DNA from: JAHJHG01 sp964463425
GTDB taxonomy: Bacteria > Patescibacteriota > Microgenomatia > UBA8517
Length of the DNA: 24,237 bases
Reading direction: 5' to 3'
Assembly (NCBI GenBank): GCA_964463425.1
Contig: CAYXBV010000008.1
Coordinates: 1 to 24,237, forward strand
Part shown: positions 7,264-14,390 of the stretch, piece by piece
How positions within the stretch are numbered: the stretch's first letter is position 1
Layout: the number at the start of each line of letters is the position of its first letter
Notes under the pieces: generated by a model
Database searches by the model: none
The model's input: the letters and a program-made list of their open reading frames with translations, nothing else
What the model was told of the DNA's origin: nothing
Position numbers and translations under genes: made by a program

Positions 7264-7545
7264 ATGTCAGCCGAAATGAAATTTGAAGGAATTCCTAAAA
7301 AGTTTCAGCCGTTATTTCTCGGGTCGGCAAGAAAAGCCTTAGCTATAGCAAGTAATATGATTACTGATGCTTCCGAGAAAGATCAACAAGTACTTTTGGA
7401 AGATGATATTTTTTGCCATGCCGTGAGTAGCGTACTACATGATTTAGATCAACGAAATCGAGAGGCCAGAATTCTAATCACAAGTACGTTTCATCCAAAC
7501 ATTCAGCCTCTTGCATTTAAAACATTTATTGGTCGCTCAAACTAA
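7264..7545 (+). CDS. 93-aa protein of unknown function between ftsI and murE
   Basis: I do not recognise this family. The protein appears mostly helical and soluble, with no signal peptide or membrane segment. A basic N-terminal third (EMKFEGIPKKFQPLF) is followed by an acidic helix (DASEKDQQVLLEDDIF, ~35-50) and a His-containing segment (CHAVSSVLHDLDQRN). It is judged real because of a near-consensus promoter immediately upstream and because no competing gene lies opposite. The ATG at 7264 is preferred to an in-frame ATG at 7177, which would overlap murE and precede the promoter. It reads against the dcw genes and ends 5 nt before the convergent ftsI stop. A regulatory or wall-linked role would be guesswork. 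Confidence 0.6.
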   Translation: MSAEMKFEGIPKKFQPLFLGSARKALAIASNMITDASEKDQQVLLEDDIFCHAVSSVLHDLDQRNREARILITSTFHPNIQPLAFKTFIGRSN

Positions 7546-7550
7546 TCCCC

Positions 7551-9263
7551 TTATCTTGATGGCTGAATTCCAAAGTAGATAAACAAATCTTTTGCTATTG
7601 TGTACCAAAGAGGAGCAGCCGTCTCCGATGCCCATGGCGAACTGGATGGCTCTCTCAAGGTAATTAACATAACAAAGTCAGGGTCATCTGCTGGGGCAAA
7701 CCCAACAAAGCTGGCAATTGTTCTCTCTTCGTCATAGTGCCCAGCAATAGGAATTTGTGCAGTACCCGTTTTTCCAGCGACATTAAAACCTCGTAGATGT
7801 GTCCACTTTGACTCTCCATTCTTAGCTGCTTCAACCATCATTGCTGTCACCTCATTAGCTGATTTTGCAGAAACCACCCTATTGCCAATTTCTGGTTTTA
7901 TATCTTCTCCCCAGGTTTCTCCCATTATTCTATCGACAATTTGTGGTGTCACTAGAACACCATCGTTTGCAATTGCACTAACAGCGCGGATCATTTGAAT
8001 AGGAGTTGTAACCACTCCTTGTCCAAAAGACGTTGTCGCTAAATCAACAATATTCCAAGTCCCCTTTTCTCTCAATCTTGGTTCTATCTCTCCCTGAAGA
8101 TCAATATTAGTTGCACTACCTATCCCAAAGGCATCAAGATAGTCATAAAGAGTGTCTGCGCCAACTTGTTGCCCCACATAAGACATACCAACGTTGTCAG
8201 AATGAACAATTACATCTAACATCGTCGCATCGGCGTTGTATTCATTATTCCAAGTTTTAATAAAGTATTTGTCTACCTTTAGGGGACCATCACATATTTC
8301 ACATTTTGTGTCAGGCTCTACCGCATCTGAGTCAAGTCCTGCAGCCATCACCAATACTTTGAATATCGATCCCGGTTCAAAGGAGTCTGAAACAATTGGG
8401 TTCTTAAAATATATGTCTCCATACTCTGAATAACTCGCCGGATCATACGAAGGATATGCAGACATGGCCAAAATTGCTCCATCTTTAGGGTTCATAACAA
8501 CGGCCGTTCCCCCAACTGCTCCATATTTTTCAATTCCCTCTACTAATTTTTCGTCGAGCAATAATTGAACTGTTTTATCAATATGGGTTAGCAAGTCAAC
8601 ACCTGAGATTGCAGTTACCTCTGTCGTGTCTCCTATGCCAATCGGTAAACCCCTCGCATCTCTTTCTCTACCCAAGAATCCTGGTTTTCCCGAAAGAGGA
8701 GCATTGTAATATCCCTCTAGTCCAAAATAACCAATATCTTCACCATGCGTGTCTTTTCCTACAAAACCAAGTAGATGAGCTGCACTTGAAGCCTCCGGAT
8801 ACATTCTAGTTTCTTGCTTTTCAAAACCGATACCTTCTATACCTAATGCCTCAATATTTCGTTTAACTTCTGTGCTTACCTTGTGTTTTATCGGAATCCA
8901 CACAACCTCTTCCTTAGATAATAGTGAAAATATTCTTTCTACCTCTATTAATAAATCTGCCCTCTCTGTATCTTCCTCAACGAAAAATGGGGCGAGCTTA
9001 TCGGCAATTTTTCTATAATCATCTTTAATGTCTGGCAAAGAAGCGTACACCAACCACGCCTCTCCCCTTGCTGCTAGCCATGTCGAATCATTTGCTAAGA
9101 TATTGCCTCTTGGCGCAGATATGTTTTTCCCAGTTTGGTATTGATCTCTTGCTTGAGCCGACAAATCCTTGCCGCGTATAACCTGCCAAAAAAACAACCG
9201 CCCAATTAGAGCAATAAAAATTACTAGAAAAAATGCGGCAACAAGCTTTATACGCGTTTGCAT
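7551..9263 (-). CDS. ftsI: peptidoglycan D,D-transpeptidase (class B PBP, FtsI/PBP3)
   Basis: Membrane-anchored transpeptidase that cross-links septal peptidoglycan and pairs with FtsW. The 570-aa protein has one N-terminal membrane segment (~6-27), a PBP dimer/pedestal region beginning around the SAPRGNIL motif (49-56) and a C-terminal transpeptidase domain. All three active-site motifs are present: S299-I-F-K302, S355-D-N357 and K498-T-G500. A FGQGVVTTPIQM segment (~413-424) is also typical. Length is normal and there is no PASTA domain. It is the fourth gene of mraZ-rsmH-ftsL-ftsI, 12 nt after ftsL, and its stop faces the convergent 93-aa gene 5 nt away. Confidence 0.95.
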   Translation of the reverse strand: MQTRIKLVAAFFLVIFIALIGRLFFWQVIRGKDLSAQARDQYQTGKNISAPRGNILANDSTWLAARGEAWLVYASLPDIKDDYRKIADKLAPFFVEEDTERADLLIEVERIFSLLSKEEVVWIPIKHKVSTEVKRNIEALGIEGIGFEKQETRMYPEASSAAHLLGFVGKDTHGEDIGYFGLEGYYNAPLSGKPGFLGRERDARGLPIGIGDTTEVTAISGVDLLTHIDKTVQLLLDEKLVEGIEKYGAVGGTAVVMNPKDGAILAMSAYPSYDPASYSEYGDIYFKNPIVSDSFEPGSIFKVLVMAAGLDSDAVEPDTKCEICDGPLKVDKYFIKTWNNEYNADATMLDVIVHSDNVGMSYVGQQVGADTLYDYLDAFGIGSATNIDLQGEIEPRLREKGTWNIVDLATTSFGQGVVTTPIQMIRAVSAIANDGVLVTPQIVDRIMGETWGEDIKPEIGNRVVSAKSANEVTAMMVEAAKNGESKWTHLRGFNVAGKTGTAQIPIAGHYDEERTIASFVGFAPADDPDFVMLITLREPSSSPWASETAAPLWYTIAKDLFIYFGIQPSR

Positions 9264-9275
9264 GATATATATCTG

Positions 9276-9596
9276 TTACGGAAGTTTAGCAAATGCCTCT
9301 TTCTCGCTTATATATATAACATTGGAGGGCTTCACAAAACCCAATTCTTCGGCCTTTTCTCCCATTCCACTTAATGAAGATGAATTAATTAACTGATTTG
9401 AATATTCCTGTTTTTCTTTAGCCAATAAGAATTCTTCGTTTTCAAGTTTAGCCAAATGTGCCCCCAATGTTGAAGCTTCAATGGCAAAAAAGACCGTAGC
9501 AACGACAAACATCGACAATATGGAAATTAAAGCCACGGGTACATTAAAGGGTGTACTTTTTTGATTAGTCTGTAATTTTCTATTTTGTTTATTCAT
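9276..9596 (-). CDS. ftsL: FtsL-like septum protein
   Basis: 106-aa bitopic membrane protein in the position of ftsL, between rsmH and ftsI. It has a short basic cytoplasmic tail (1-18), one membrane helix (~20-40), a probable coiled coil rich in Leu, Glu and Lys (~43-70) and a C-terminal KAEELGFVKPSNVIYI segment (~81-96) of the kind seen in FtsL/DivIC proteins. It would help recruit and activate the FtsW-FtsI pair. Sequence conservation in this family is low, so topology and position carry the call. The ATG at 9596-9594, 2 nt after the rsmH stop, is preferred. A GTG at 9617 would add 7 residues and overlap rsmH. Confidence 0.82.
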   Translation of the reverse strand: MNKQNRKLQTNQKSTPFNVPVALISILSMFVVATVFFAIEASTLGAHLAKLENEEFLLAKEKQEYSNQLINSSSLSGMGEKAEELGFVKPSNVIYISEKEAFAKLP

Positions 9597-9598
9597 GT

Positions 9599-10519
9599 TT
9601 ATATTTTTTCGAGACACCTTAGTTTTGCGCTTCTAGCACGAGGGTTTTTAATAGTTTCCTCTCTTTCTGGCATTACTGGTTTTTTAGTTAATATTTTTAC
9701 CAATCCACTTTTTTGCCTGTCTTTGAAAAAGTTTTTAACTATCGCATCCTCTCCAGAATGAAAACTGATAACAACCAGTCTTCCTCCTTTTTTAAGCAAA
9801 TTGATTGCTTTAGGAAGTGCAATTTTCAGGTTTTCAAGCTCACTGTTCACTGCCATTCGTATCGCCATAAAGGGCAATGTGGCAGGATTAAGTTTTCCTC
9901 CACTGATTTTCGCCCTTCTTATGATCGCTAAAAAATCAGCCGTTTCTTTAATTTGTTTTTCTTTTCGATAAGTAACAGTTACTTTGGCTAGTTTTCTAGC
10001 AACGGGCGGTATCATCACTGAACTAAATAGACTACGTAGCTGATCCTCGCGCAAATTATTCAACAGATCCGCAGCGGTAACACCCTGCGTTTTACTGTTA
10101 ATTCTCATATCAAGCGGCGCAGAGCCACTTTCAAATGAAAATCCGCGCGTTTTAGATTTTAAGTGAAGATTGCTAACACCAAGATCAAAAACAATACCGT
10201 CAAAACCATTGACGTCCATTTTCTTTGCCATTGTGTCTATATCCCTGAAATTTCCATTTACTAACTTGAAGGAACCCTGAACTGAATCGTTCAGAGTAGG
10301 GCAAGCAGTTTCCAAGCGTTTTTTGGCAATTTCAAGCAATTCTTCATCAGCATCTATACCCAACACGTTTCCTCCGGCTTCCAGAATTTTTAATGTATGT
10401 CCAGCTGTTCCGAGTGTTGTGTCTATAAAGTAAGCTTGTTTTTTTAAAGGTGCATCTAAACCCAAGTAGCTAATTACCTCATGGACCAAGACCGGCTCAT
10501 GATATTGGCTATTTTTCAT
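9599..10519 (-). CDS. rsmH: 16S rRNA (cytosine1402-N4)-methyltransferase (RsmH/MraW)
   Basis: SAM-dependent enzyme that methylates N4 of C1402 in the ribosomal P site. The 306-aa protein begins with YHEPVLVHEVISYL, has the SAM motif DTTLGTAGHT (33-42), LGIDADEE (53-60), FDGIVFDLGVSNLHL and TRGFSFESGSAPLDMRI, and later VISFHSGED and the C-terminal PRARSAKLR motif. All are characteristic and length is normal. Its ATG (10519-10517) overlaps the mraZ 3' end by 11 nt, the usual tight mraZ-rsmH coupling. Confidence 0.97.
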   Translation of the reverse strand: MKNSQYHEPVLVHEVISYLGLDAPLKKQAYFIDTTLGTAGHTLKILEAGGNVLGIDADEELLEIAKKRLETACPTLNDSVQGSFKLVNGNFRDIDTMAKKMDVNGFDGIVFDLGVSNLHLKSKTRGFSFESGSAPLDMRINSKTQGVTAADLLNNLREDQLRSLFSSVMIPPVARKLAKVTVTYRKEKQIKETADFLAIIRRAKISGGKLNPATLPFMAIRMAVNSELENLKIALPKAINLLKKGGRLVVISFHSGEDAIVKNFFKDRQKSGLVKILTKKPVMPEREETIKNPRARSAKLRCLEKI

Positions 10520-10946
10520 CTTTTTCTGCTAATTTTTCTATAAATTCGCCAGCGTGGCGAGCTATATACAATTCTCTTTTCTCCCATTCGTCCTTATCCC
10601 AAATTTCAGCTCTATCTCCTAATCCAACAAAAACGACATTCTTTGACAAATTTGCATATTTTGTTAAGGAGGAGGGTAGAATAACTCTCCCCTGATCATC
10701 TGGGTCAAGCTCATATGCAGACCCAAGTACAAACCTGTCAGTGTCTCTTACGGGCGCTGTAATCACCTTTGGCTCGCCTGTAAGTTTGTTTAAAAGTGCT
10801 TTCCAGTTCGATTCACCAATTAGAACCAAACAGTTTTCATACCATTTTGCGACGATCATTCTCTTCCCAAGCTTTTCTCTTATCTTTTTGGGAACGGCTA
10901 TTCTTCTTTTTGGGCTTAAATTCGTCGTATATTGGCCAATAAGCAT
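10509..10946 (-). CDS. mraZ: transcriptional regulator MraZ
   Basis: DNA-binding regulator of the dcw cluster, built from two SpoVT/AbrB-like half-domains. The 145-aa protein begins MLIGQYTTNL and has one copy of the conserved core at SPKRRIAVPKKIR (~11-23) and a second at DPDDQGRVILPSSL (~81-94). MraZ forms ring-shaped oligomers that bind direct repeats upstream of its own gene. A matching period-10 repeat lies 77-94 nt upstream of the ATG (11023-11040). It leads the mraZ-rsmH-ftsL-ftsI unit. The start ATG (10946-10944) gives the canonical family N-terminus. Confidence 0.97.
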   Translation of the reverse strand: MLIGQYTTNLSPKRRIAVPKKIREKLGKRMIVAKWYENCLVLIGESNWKALLNKLTGEPKVITAPVRDTDRFVLGSAYELDPDDQGRVILPSSLTKYANLSKNVVFVGLGDRAEIWDKDEWEKRELYIARHAGEFIEKLAEKDEK

Positions 10947-11022
10947 AATCGGAGTAGGATAGTAATCTGAGTCTTTTGTTATGGTCTGGGCAGATCATGT
11001 TTAAGATAGTTCTATTTAGTAT

Positions 11023-11040
11023 TCACCACTTTTCACCACT
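11023..11040 (-). promoter_or_regulatory. putative MraZ-binding direct repeats
   Basis: On the minus strand AGTGGTGA occurs twice (11040-11033 and 11030-11023), separated by AA, so the period is exactly 10 nt. The second copy reads AAAGTGGT, which fits the AAAGTG(T/G) box described for MraZ of Mollicutes; the 10-nt period also matches the repeat spacing in E. coli. The site is in the 174-nt gap upstream of mraZ. Autoregulation is inferred from these matches. Confidence 0.6.
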
Positions 11041-11047
11041 ATATATC

Positions 11048-11076
11048 ATTCTGGTATATTTTCACGGCCATGTCAA
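11048..11076 (-). promoter_or_regulatory. possible mraZ promoter
   Basis: On the minus strand a perfect TTGACA (11076-11071) lies 17 nt before CAGAAT (11053-11048, four of six matches). Transcription would start near 11041, placing the MraZ repeats just downstream of it, with a leader of about 95 nt. Alternatives are an extended TGATATATA overlapping the first repeat and a TACTAT at 10964-10959, 12 nt before the ATG. I cannot choose between them from sequence alone. The rest of 10947-11120 shows no gene or strong hairpin. Confidence 0.3.
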
Positions 11077-11120
11077 TATGGACTGATACTGCAATTAAAC
11101 ACCAAATATAGCGTTAGAAG

Positions 11121-11861
11121 CTATTCTGAAAGGCCTATGAAGATACCTATGCCCGAAGTCTCGCTACTAGCCTTATTCCATTCCTTGCCTGACCATCGAT
11201 AAAGCGTGCCTAAATCTATTTCGCCTGTGCCTAACAAAGTGGGAGCTGACGAAAAAACTCCGTATGGACCAGAAAGCGCCTCACTTGAAATATCTCCTGG
11301 TATACCAAATGTTTCCATGACTATAAAGAATTCACTGGATTTTTTGCTTAACTTTACAGTGAAAGCTTCATCTACCGATGCTAGCTCAGATACTCCTGAC
11401 GATAGCATGAATTCTGTGGAAAACTTAGCAATCAACTTGCCCTTATTATTTCTGAAGCGCAAGGTTAGTGTTCCCTTTTCAACTCCTTCGTCATATCTGA
11501 ATTTACCTGATGATTCGGATCCCAATAAAAGCTCCCTCTCAATTTCTTCTTCTCCCTTAAGAGTGATAGAACCAGGAACGCCTTGTGTTCGCCCATCTGG
11601 CAATTTATATAACAACTCATAATCAAGACTAGCTGCATCAATTGTTATCTTCTCAATTAACAAAGTAAGCCAATGTCCGTCATCGGATGGAATAAGCGAC
11701 GCAATTGGTCGATCGGATAGTTGAACTTCCACCAGAGATGTTGTGTCTTCAACAACATCTTTATCTTTTTTACTTCTCGAAACAAAAAAGTATGCACCAA
11801 CAACAACTACAATCCCGAGAAAAAGAAGAATTAGGGGAAGAAACTTTTTTATCTTATTCAT
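11121..11861 (-). CDS. membrane-anchored protein of unknown function, co-translated with glyS
   Basis: 246-aa protein with a short basic N-terminus, one membrane helix (~7-28) and a long external part. The external part is rich in alternating hydrophobic residues, Gly and Ser and looks mainly beta-stranded (for example TLTLRFRNNKGKLIAKF and FFIVMETFGIPGD). There is no lipobox Cys, so the helix is an uncleaved anchor or a signal peptide. I do not recognise a family or catalytic motif. The C-terminal LGTGEIDLGTLYRWSGKEW resembles a surface or adhesion-type domain only in composition. Its ATG overlaps the glyS stop by 4 nt (ATGA), so translation is probably coupled, although no functional link with glycyl-tRNA synthesis is obvious. 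Confidence 0.7.
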   Translation of the reverse strand: MNKIKKFLPLILLFLGIVVVVGAYFFVSRSKKDKDVVEDTTSLVEVQLSDRPIASLIPSDDGHWLTLLIEKITIDAASLDYELLYKLPDGRTQGVPGSITLKGEEEIERELLLGSESSGKFRYDEGVEKGTLTLRFRNNKGKLIAKFSTEFMLSSGVSELASVDEAFTVKLSKKSSEFFIVMETFGIPGDISSEALSGPYGVFSSAPTLLGTGEIDLGTLYRWSGKEWNKASSETSGIGIFIGLSE

Positions 11862-13147
11862 TTACCTATTATTTTATTCTCCAGAAAGCTAACTATCTTG
11901 TCAATCGCAATTCTTTCTTGTTTTTTAGTATCTCTATCTCGAATTGTTACTGCATTGTCTTTTAATGAATCAAAGTCAACCGTAATACAATAAGGAGTAC
12001 CTATTTCGTCTTGAGCAAAATATCTTTTCCCTATGTTTCCTCTCTCGTCCCAAGCAACAGAGAACTCCTTAATTAGGTCTTCGTAAATTTCCCTAGCTTT
12101 TTTAACAAGTTCTGGCTTGTTAGCAAGAAGTGGGAATATGGCCGCTTTGTATGGGGCAATCTTGGGATTGAGCTTCAAGTAAACTCGACCATCTTCCTCA
12201 TTGTATGCATCAAGAAGTGTCATCAAGAACGTCCTGTTAGCTCCAAAAGTTGGCTCTACTACATGCGGGAAGAATGGCTCTCCTTCATCGGGGTGGTAAC
12301 GCAAATCTTCCCCAGATTTTTCTGAATGGTTTTTCAAATCATAGTCTGTGCGATATGCTAAACCGTAAAGTTCACCCCAACCAAAGGGGAACTCGTACTC
12401 GATGTCTTCTGTGCGATTTGAATAGTGAGAACGCTCGTCCTTTTCGTGTTCTCGCCAACGCAATCTCTTTTCATCAATACCTAGGTCTGCTAGCCAACTC
12501 CACATTTCTTTTTTCCATTCTTCAAAATACTTTTCGCCGTCTTTTGGTTCAACAAAGTATTCTATCTCCATCATGTCAAACTCCAATGTTCTGAATATGA
12601 AATTCCCTAAAGTAACTTCATTCCTAAATCCCTTTCCTATCTGAGCTAAACCGAAAGGCAAGTTTAGTCGCTGAGTATTAAGTACATTTTTGAAATTGAC
12701 AAACATGCCCTGTGCTGTTTCTGGCCTAAGATATGTCTCTGCACCCGTATCTTCAGTCGCACCTATTTGCGTTTTAAACATTCCCTGAAAGAGTTTTGGT
12801 TCTGTTAACTCACCGCCACAATCAGGACATTTTTTCTCTTTTAAATGATCCTCGCGAAAACGCTTGTGGCAATCTTTACATTCAACTAAGGGGTCCACAA
12901 AAGATTCGACATGACCAGACGACTCCCATACCTTGGGGTTCATTAAGATACTTGTGTGGATTCCAACAATTTCTTCTCTGCGTGATACATATCTTTTCCA
13001 CCAAAGATTTTTTATATTTCGAAGCAGTTCTGCACCAAGAGGTCCGTAATCATATGTGTTAGCCAAACCACCATAAATCTCACTTCCTGAATATATAAAA
13101 CCCCTCCTCTTTGCAAGGGCAACAATTTTTTCCATTTTGTTTTTCAT
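11858..13147 (-). CDS. glyS: glycyl-tRNA synthetase, single-chain (alpha2) type
   Basis: Class II aminoacyl-tRNA synthetase that charges tRNA-Gly. The 429-aa protein is the homodimeric form, not the alpha2beta2 form of E. coli. Visible are RRGFIYSGSEIYGGLANTYDYGPLG (split at ~14-38), a four-Cys zinc site (C90, C93, C107, C110), RPETAQGMF (141-149), motif 2 at FRNEVTLGNFIFRTLEF (174-190), motif 3 around the FGANRTFLMTLLDAY segment, and a C-terminal anticodon-binding domain ending with the TIRDRDTKKQERI strand. The start ATG (13147-13145) agrees with a TATAAT 11 nt upstream; an internal Met5 is an alternative. It overlaps the downstream membrane protein by 4 nt. Confidence 0.96.
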   Translation of the reverse strand: MKNKMEKIVALAKRRGFIYSGSEIYGGLANTYDYGPLGAELLRNIKNLWWKRYVSRREEIVGIHTSILMNPKVWESSGHVESFVDPLVECKDCHKRFREDHLKEKKCPDCGGELTEPKLFQGMFKTQIGATEDTGAETYLRPETAQGMFVNFKNVLNTQRLNLPFGLAQIGKGFRNEVTLGNFIFRTLEFDMMEIEYFVEPKDGEKYFEEWKKEMWSWLADLGIDEKRLRWREHEKDERSHYSNRTEDIEYEFPFGWGELYGLAYRTDYDLKNHSEKSGEDLRYHPDEGEPFFPHVVEPTFGANRTFLMTLLDAYNEEDGRVYLKLNPKIAPYKAAIFPLLANKPELVKKAREIYEDLIKEFSVAWDERGNIGKRYFAQDEIGTPYCITVDFDSLKDNAVTIRDRDTKKQERIAIDKIVSFLENKIIGK

Positions 13148-13158
13148 ATCTTTATCAA

Positions 13159-13164
13159 ATTATA
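13159..13164 (-). promoter_or_regulatory. predicted -10 box of glyS
   Basis: A perfect TATAAT on the minus strand (13164-13159) ends 11 nt before the glyS ATG. The -35 position at 17 nt reads TAGATA (four of six). A leader of roughly 4-5 nt is expected. ACTAG and CTAGT half-sites with a 15-nt spacer (13165-13189) flank the spacer region, but the palindrome is too short to call an operator. Confidence 0.5.
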
Positions 13165-13206
13165 ACTAGTCATTGTCTCATTATCTAGTAGTTGACCTTT
13201 TACAAA

Positions 13207-13752
13207 TCATGCAAGAAGTTTTTTACCAACACGCACTGAGTTGATATTTCTTTCCGTTATTTCTTCTAGTAATGAGTCTATGTTTTTTATCGGCTTATCT
13301 TTTGGCCAATACCCGAGCAATACAATCACTTCTTCGACGAAATTTTTTCTAAGTTTTTTAAGTAAAACTTCAGTACGAAGATCGTGTATATATTTCAATA
13401 AAAGAGAGAATAACTTTTCGTTTTTTTCTCCTTCACTTGTTAATCTCCCTATCACCTCAACAAAATAATACGCAACGGCAACTTTCTTTAAATTTTTTCT
13501 AATTTGAGGAAATGAAGAAATTATTTCTGCCTCCGTTAATATATCTAAGCTTTTGGTGCGTGCAGCAGAAAAACGAATATAACTAAAAATTTCAATTGCC
13601 CCTCTCTTCCGACTTTTTGTTTTCCTAACGCTTTTAGCAATAAAAGATAGCTTGCCATGTGCCTTACTATAAACAACTATTATTCTGTCTGCTTCAGAGT
13701 AATTTTTTCTAGCAAGGATAATTGCCTCTGAAGCGTAAGTTCTAGGTATCAT
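13207..13752 (-). CDS. recO: DNA repair protein RecO, short form
   Basis: RecO helps load RecA on SSB-coated DNA during gap repair, with RecR. The 181-aa protein starts with a typical RecO OB-fold: YASEAIILARKNYSEADRIIVVYSKAHGKLSFIAKSVRK (7-45, split here by the reader at will), followed by FSYIRFSAARTKSLDILTEAEI. A helical region follows. It is ~60 residues shorter than E. coli RecO and lacks the C-terminal Cys-based zinc motif seen in some RecO proteins. The call rests on the N-terminal domain. It has its own extended -10 promoter 7 nt before the ATG, diverging from the Nudix gene. Confidence 0.85.
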   Translation of the reverse strand: MIPRTYASEAIILARKNYSEADRIIVVYSKAHGKLSFIAKSVRKTKSRKRGAIEIFSYIRFSAARTKSLDILTEAEIISSFPQIRKNLKKVAVAYYFVEVIGRLTSEGEKNEKLFSLLLKYIHDLRTEVLLKKLRKNFVEEVIVLLGYWPKDKPIKNIDSLLEEITERNINSVRVGKKLLA

Positions 13753-13759
13753 TCAAAAT

Positions 13760-13768
13760 ATTGTAGCA
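13760..13768 (-). promoter_or_regulatory. extended -10 promoter of recO
   Basis: TGCTACAAT on the minus strand (13768-13760) is an extended -10 with TACAAT (five of six), followed by exactly 7 nt and then the recO ATG. No good -35 is visible. A leaderless recO mRNA is predicted. Confidence 0.55.
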
Positions 13769-13821
13769 CTATTAATTTAATTACGATTACTTAACATATT
13801 TGCGCTTTTAGCTTCTTAAGT

Positions 13822-13827
13822 TATAAT
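13822..13827 (+). promoter_or_regulatory. predicted -10 box of the Nudix gene
   Basis: A perfect TATAAT at 13822-13827 is followed by 7 nt and the ATG at 13835. The -35 region is poor (TTGCGC at 16 nt, three of six). A leaderless transcript is predicted. With the recO promoter it fills the 82-nt divergent space. Confidence 0.6.
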
Positions 13828-13834
13828 CCCATAT

Positions 13835-14386
13835 ATGTCAAAAAGTCCTGAACGAGAAAGAAATGTCTTGAAGGATTCTTCTTTTGAAAAGAGCCAAAGA
13901 TTAATCTCCAATAAGTTTTTTGCCAGAATGAGACTGGGAAACAGAACTAAAGAAGAAAATCCTCAGGATCATTTTTGTGTATATTTTGCAGCTTTTGATC
14001 TTCGCACAAAAGAGGTATTTATCGGATATCACAAAAAATCAGGACTGTGGCTATTTAATGGTGGTCACCCAGACAAGGGCGAAAGTCCTGTAAGGGCCTT
14101 AAGAAGAGAAATGCTAGAAGAGTGGGGCCTTATCGGAAAAGTTGAAGGAAATGGTGGTCCTTCACTCCGAACAATTACAGAGGTGAACAACAAAGGTAAT
14201 CCTTGCAAAGTTCATTATGATTATTGGTATTTTGTACCTGTTGATAAATTTGCTTTCAGGCCCGAAAAAGAACTTCTAGATAAGGAATTTCACACAACGG
14301 GTTGGAAATCGATCAATGAAGCAATTGCGCTTATCAAAGATCCTAATACTTTAGTTGCCTTAGAGCAAATACAAAAGAGGTTTTAA
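13835..14386 (+). CDS. Nudix hydrolase
   Basis: 183-aa soluble enzyme of the Nudix superfamily, which hydrolyses nucleoside diphosphates linked to another moiety and needs a divalent metal. The Nudix box is perfect: G77, E83, R91-E92, E95-E96 and G98 in the G-x5-E-x7-R-E-x2-E-E-x-G pattern. The metal-binding Glu residues are intact. An N-terminal ~40-residue basic and helical extension precedes the fold. The segment VHYDYWYFVPVD (~128-139) could shape substrate binding, but specificity cannot be read from the sequence. It stands alone on the plus strand, with its own promoter, and ends 4 nt from the convergent DUF4012 gene. Confidence 0.88.
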   Translation: MSKSPERERNVLKDSSFEKSQRLISNKFFARMRLGNRTKEENPQDHFCVYFAAFDLRTKEVFIGYHKKSGLWLFNGGHPDKGESPVRALRREMLEEWGLIGKVEGNGGPSLRTITEVNNKGNPCKVHYDYWYFVPVDKFAFRPEKELLDKEFHTTGWKSINEAIALIKDPNTLVALEQIQKRF

Positions 14387-14390
14387 AAAA

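Noticed and set aside
9615..9617. GTG start for ftsL that overlaps rsmH
   Set aside because: It adds only seven residues, no ribosome-binding site fits, and the ATG at 9596 sits naturally just after the rsmH stop.
10947..11120. Possible small RNA or tRNA in the longest gene-free stretch
   Set aside because: No cloverleaf, strong hairpin or T-run terminator is visible; the promoter and MraZ-like repeats explain the space.
11101..11125. Small inverted repeat (ATAGC, 7-nt loop, GCTAT) after the glyS-linked gene as a terminator
   Set aside because: The stem is only 5 bp, AT-rich and not followed by a real T-run.
11206..11622. 138-codon open frame on the plus strand, antisense to the membrane-anchored protein
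   Set aside because: It is low in complexity (Ser/Pro-rich), has no promoter or family motif and mirrors a well-supported minus-strand gene.
13165..13189. ACTAG/CTAGT inverted repeat near the glyS promoter as an operator or T-box element
   Set aside because: Half-sites are 5 bp and the predicted leader is only a few nt, so there is no room for a T-box riboswitch.
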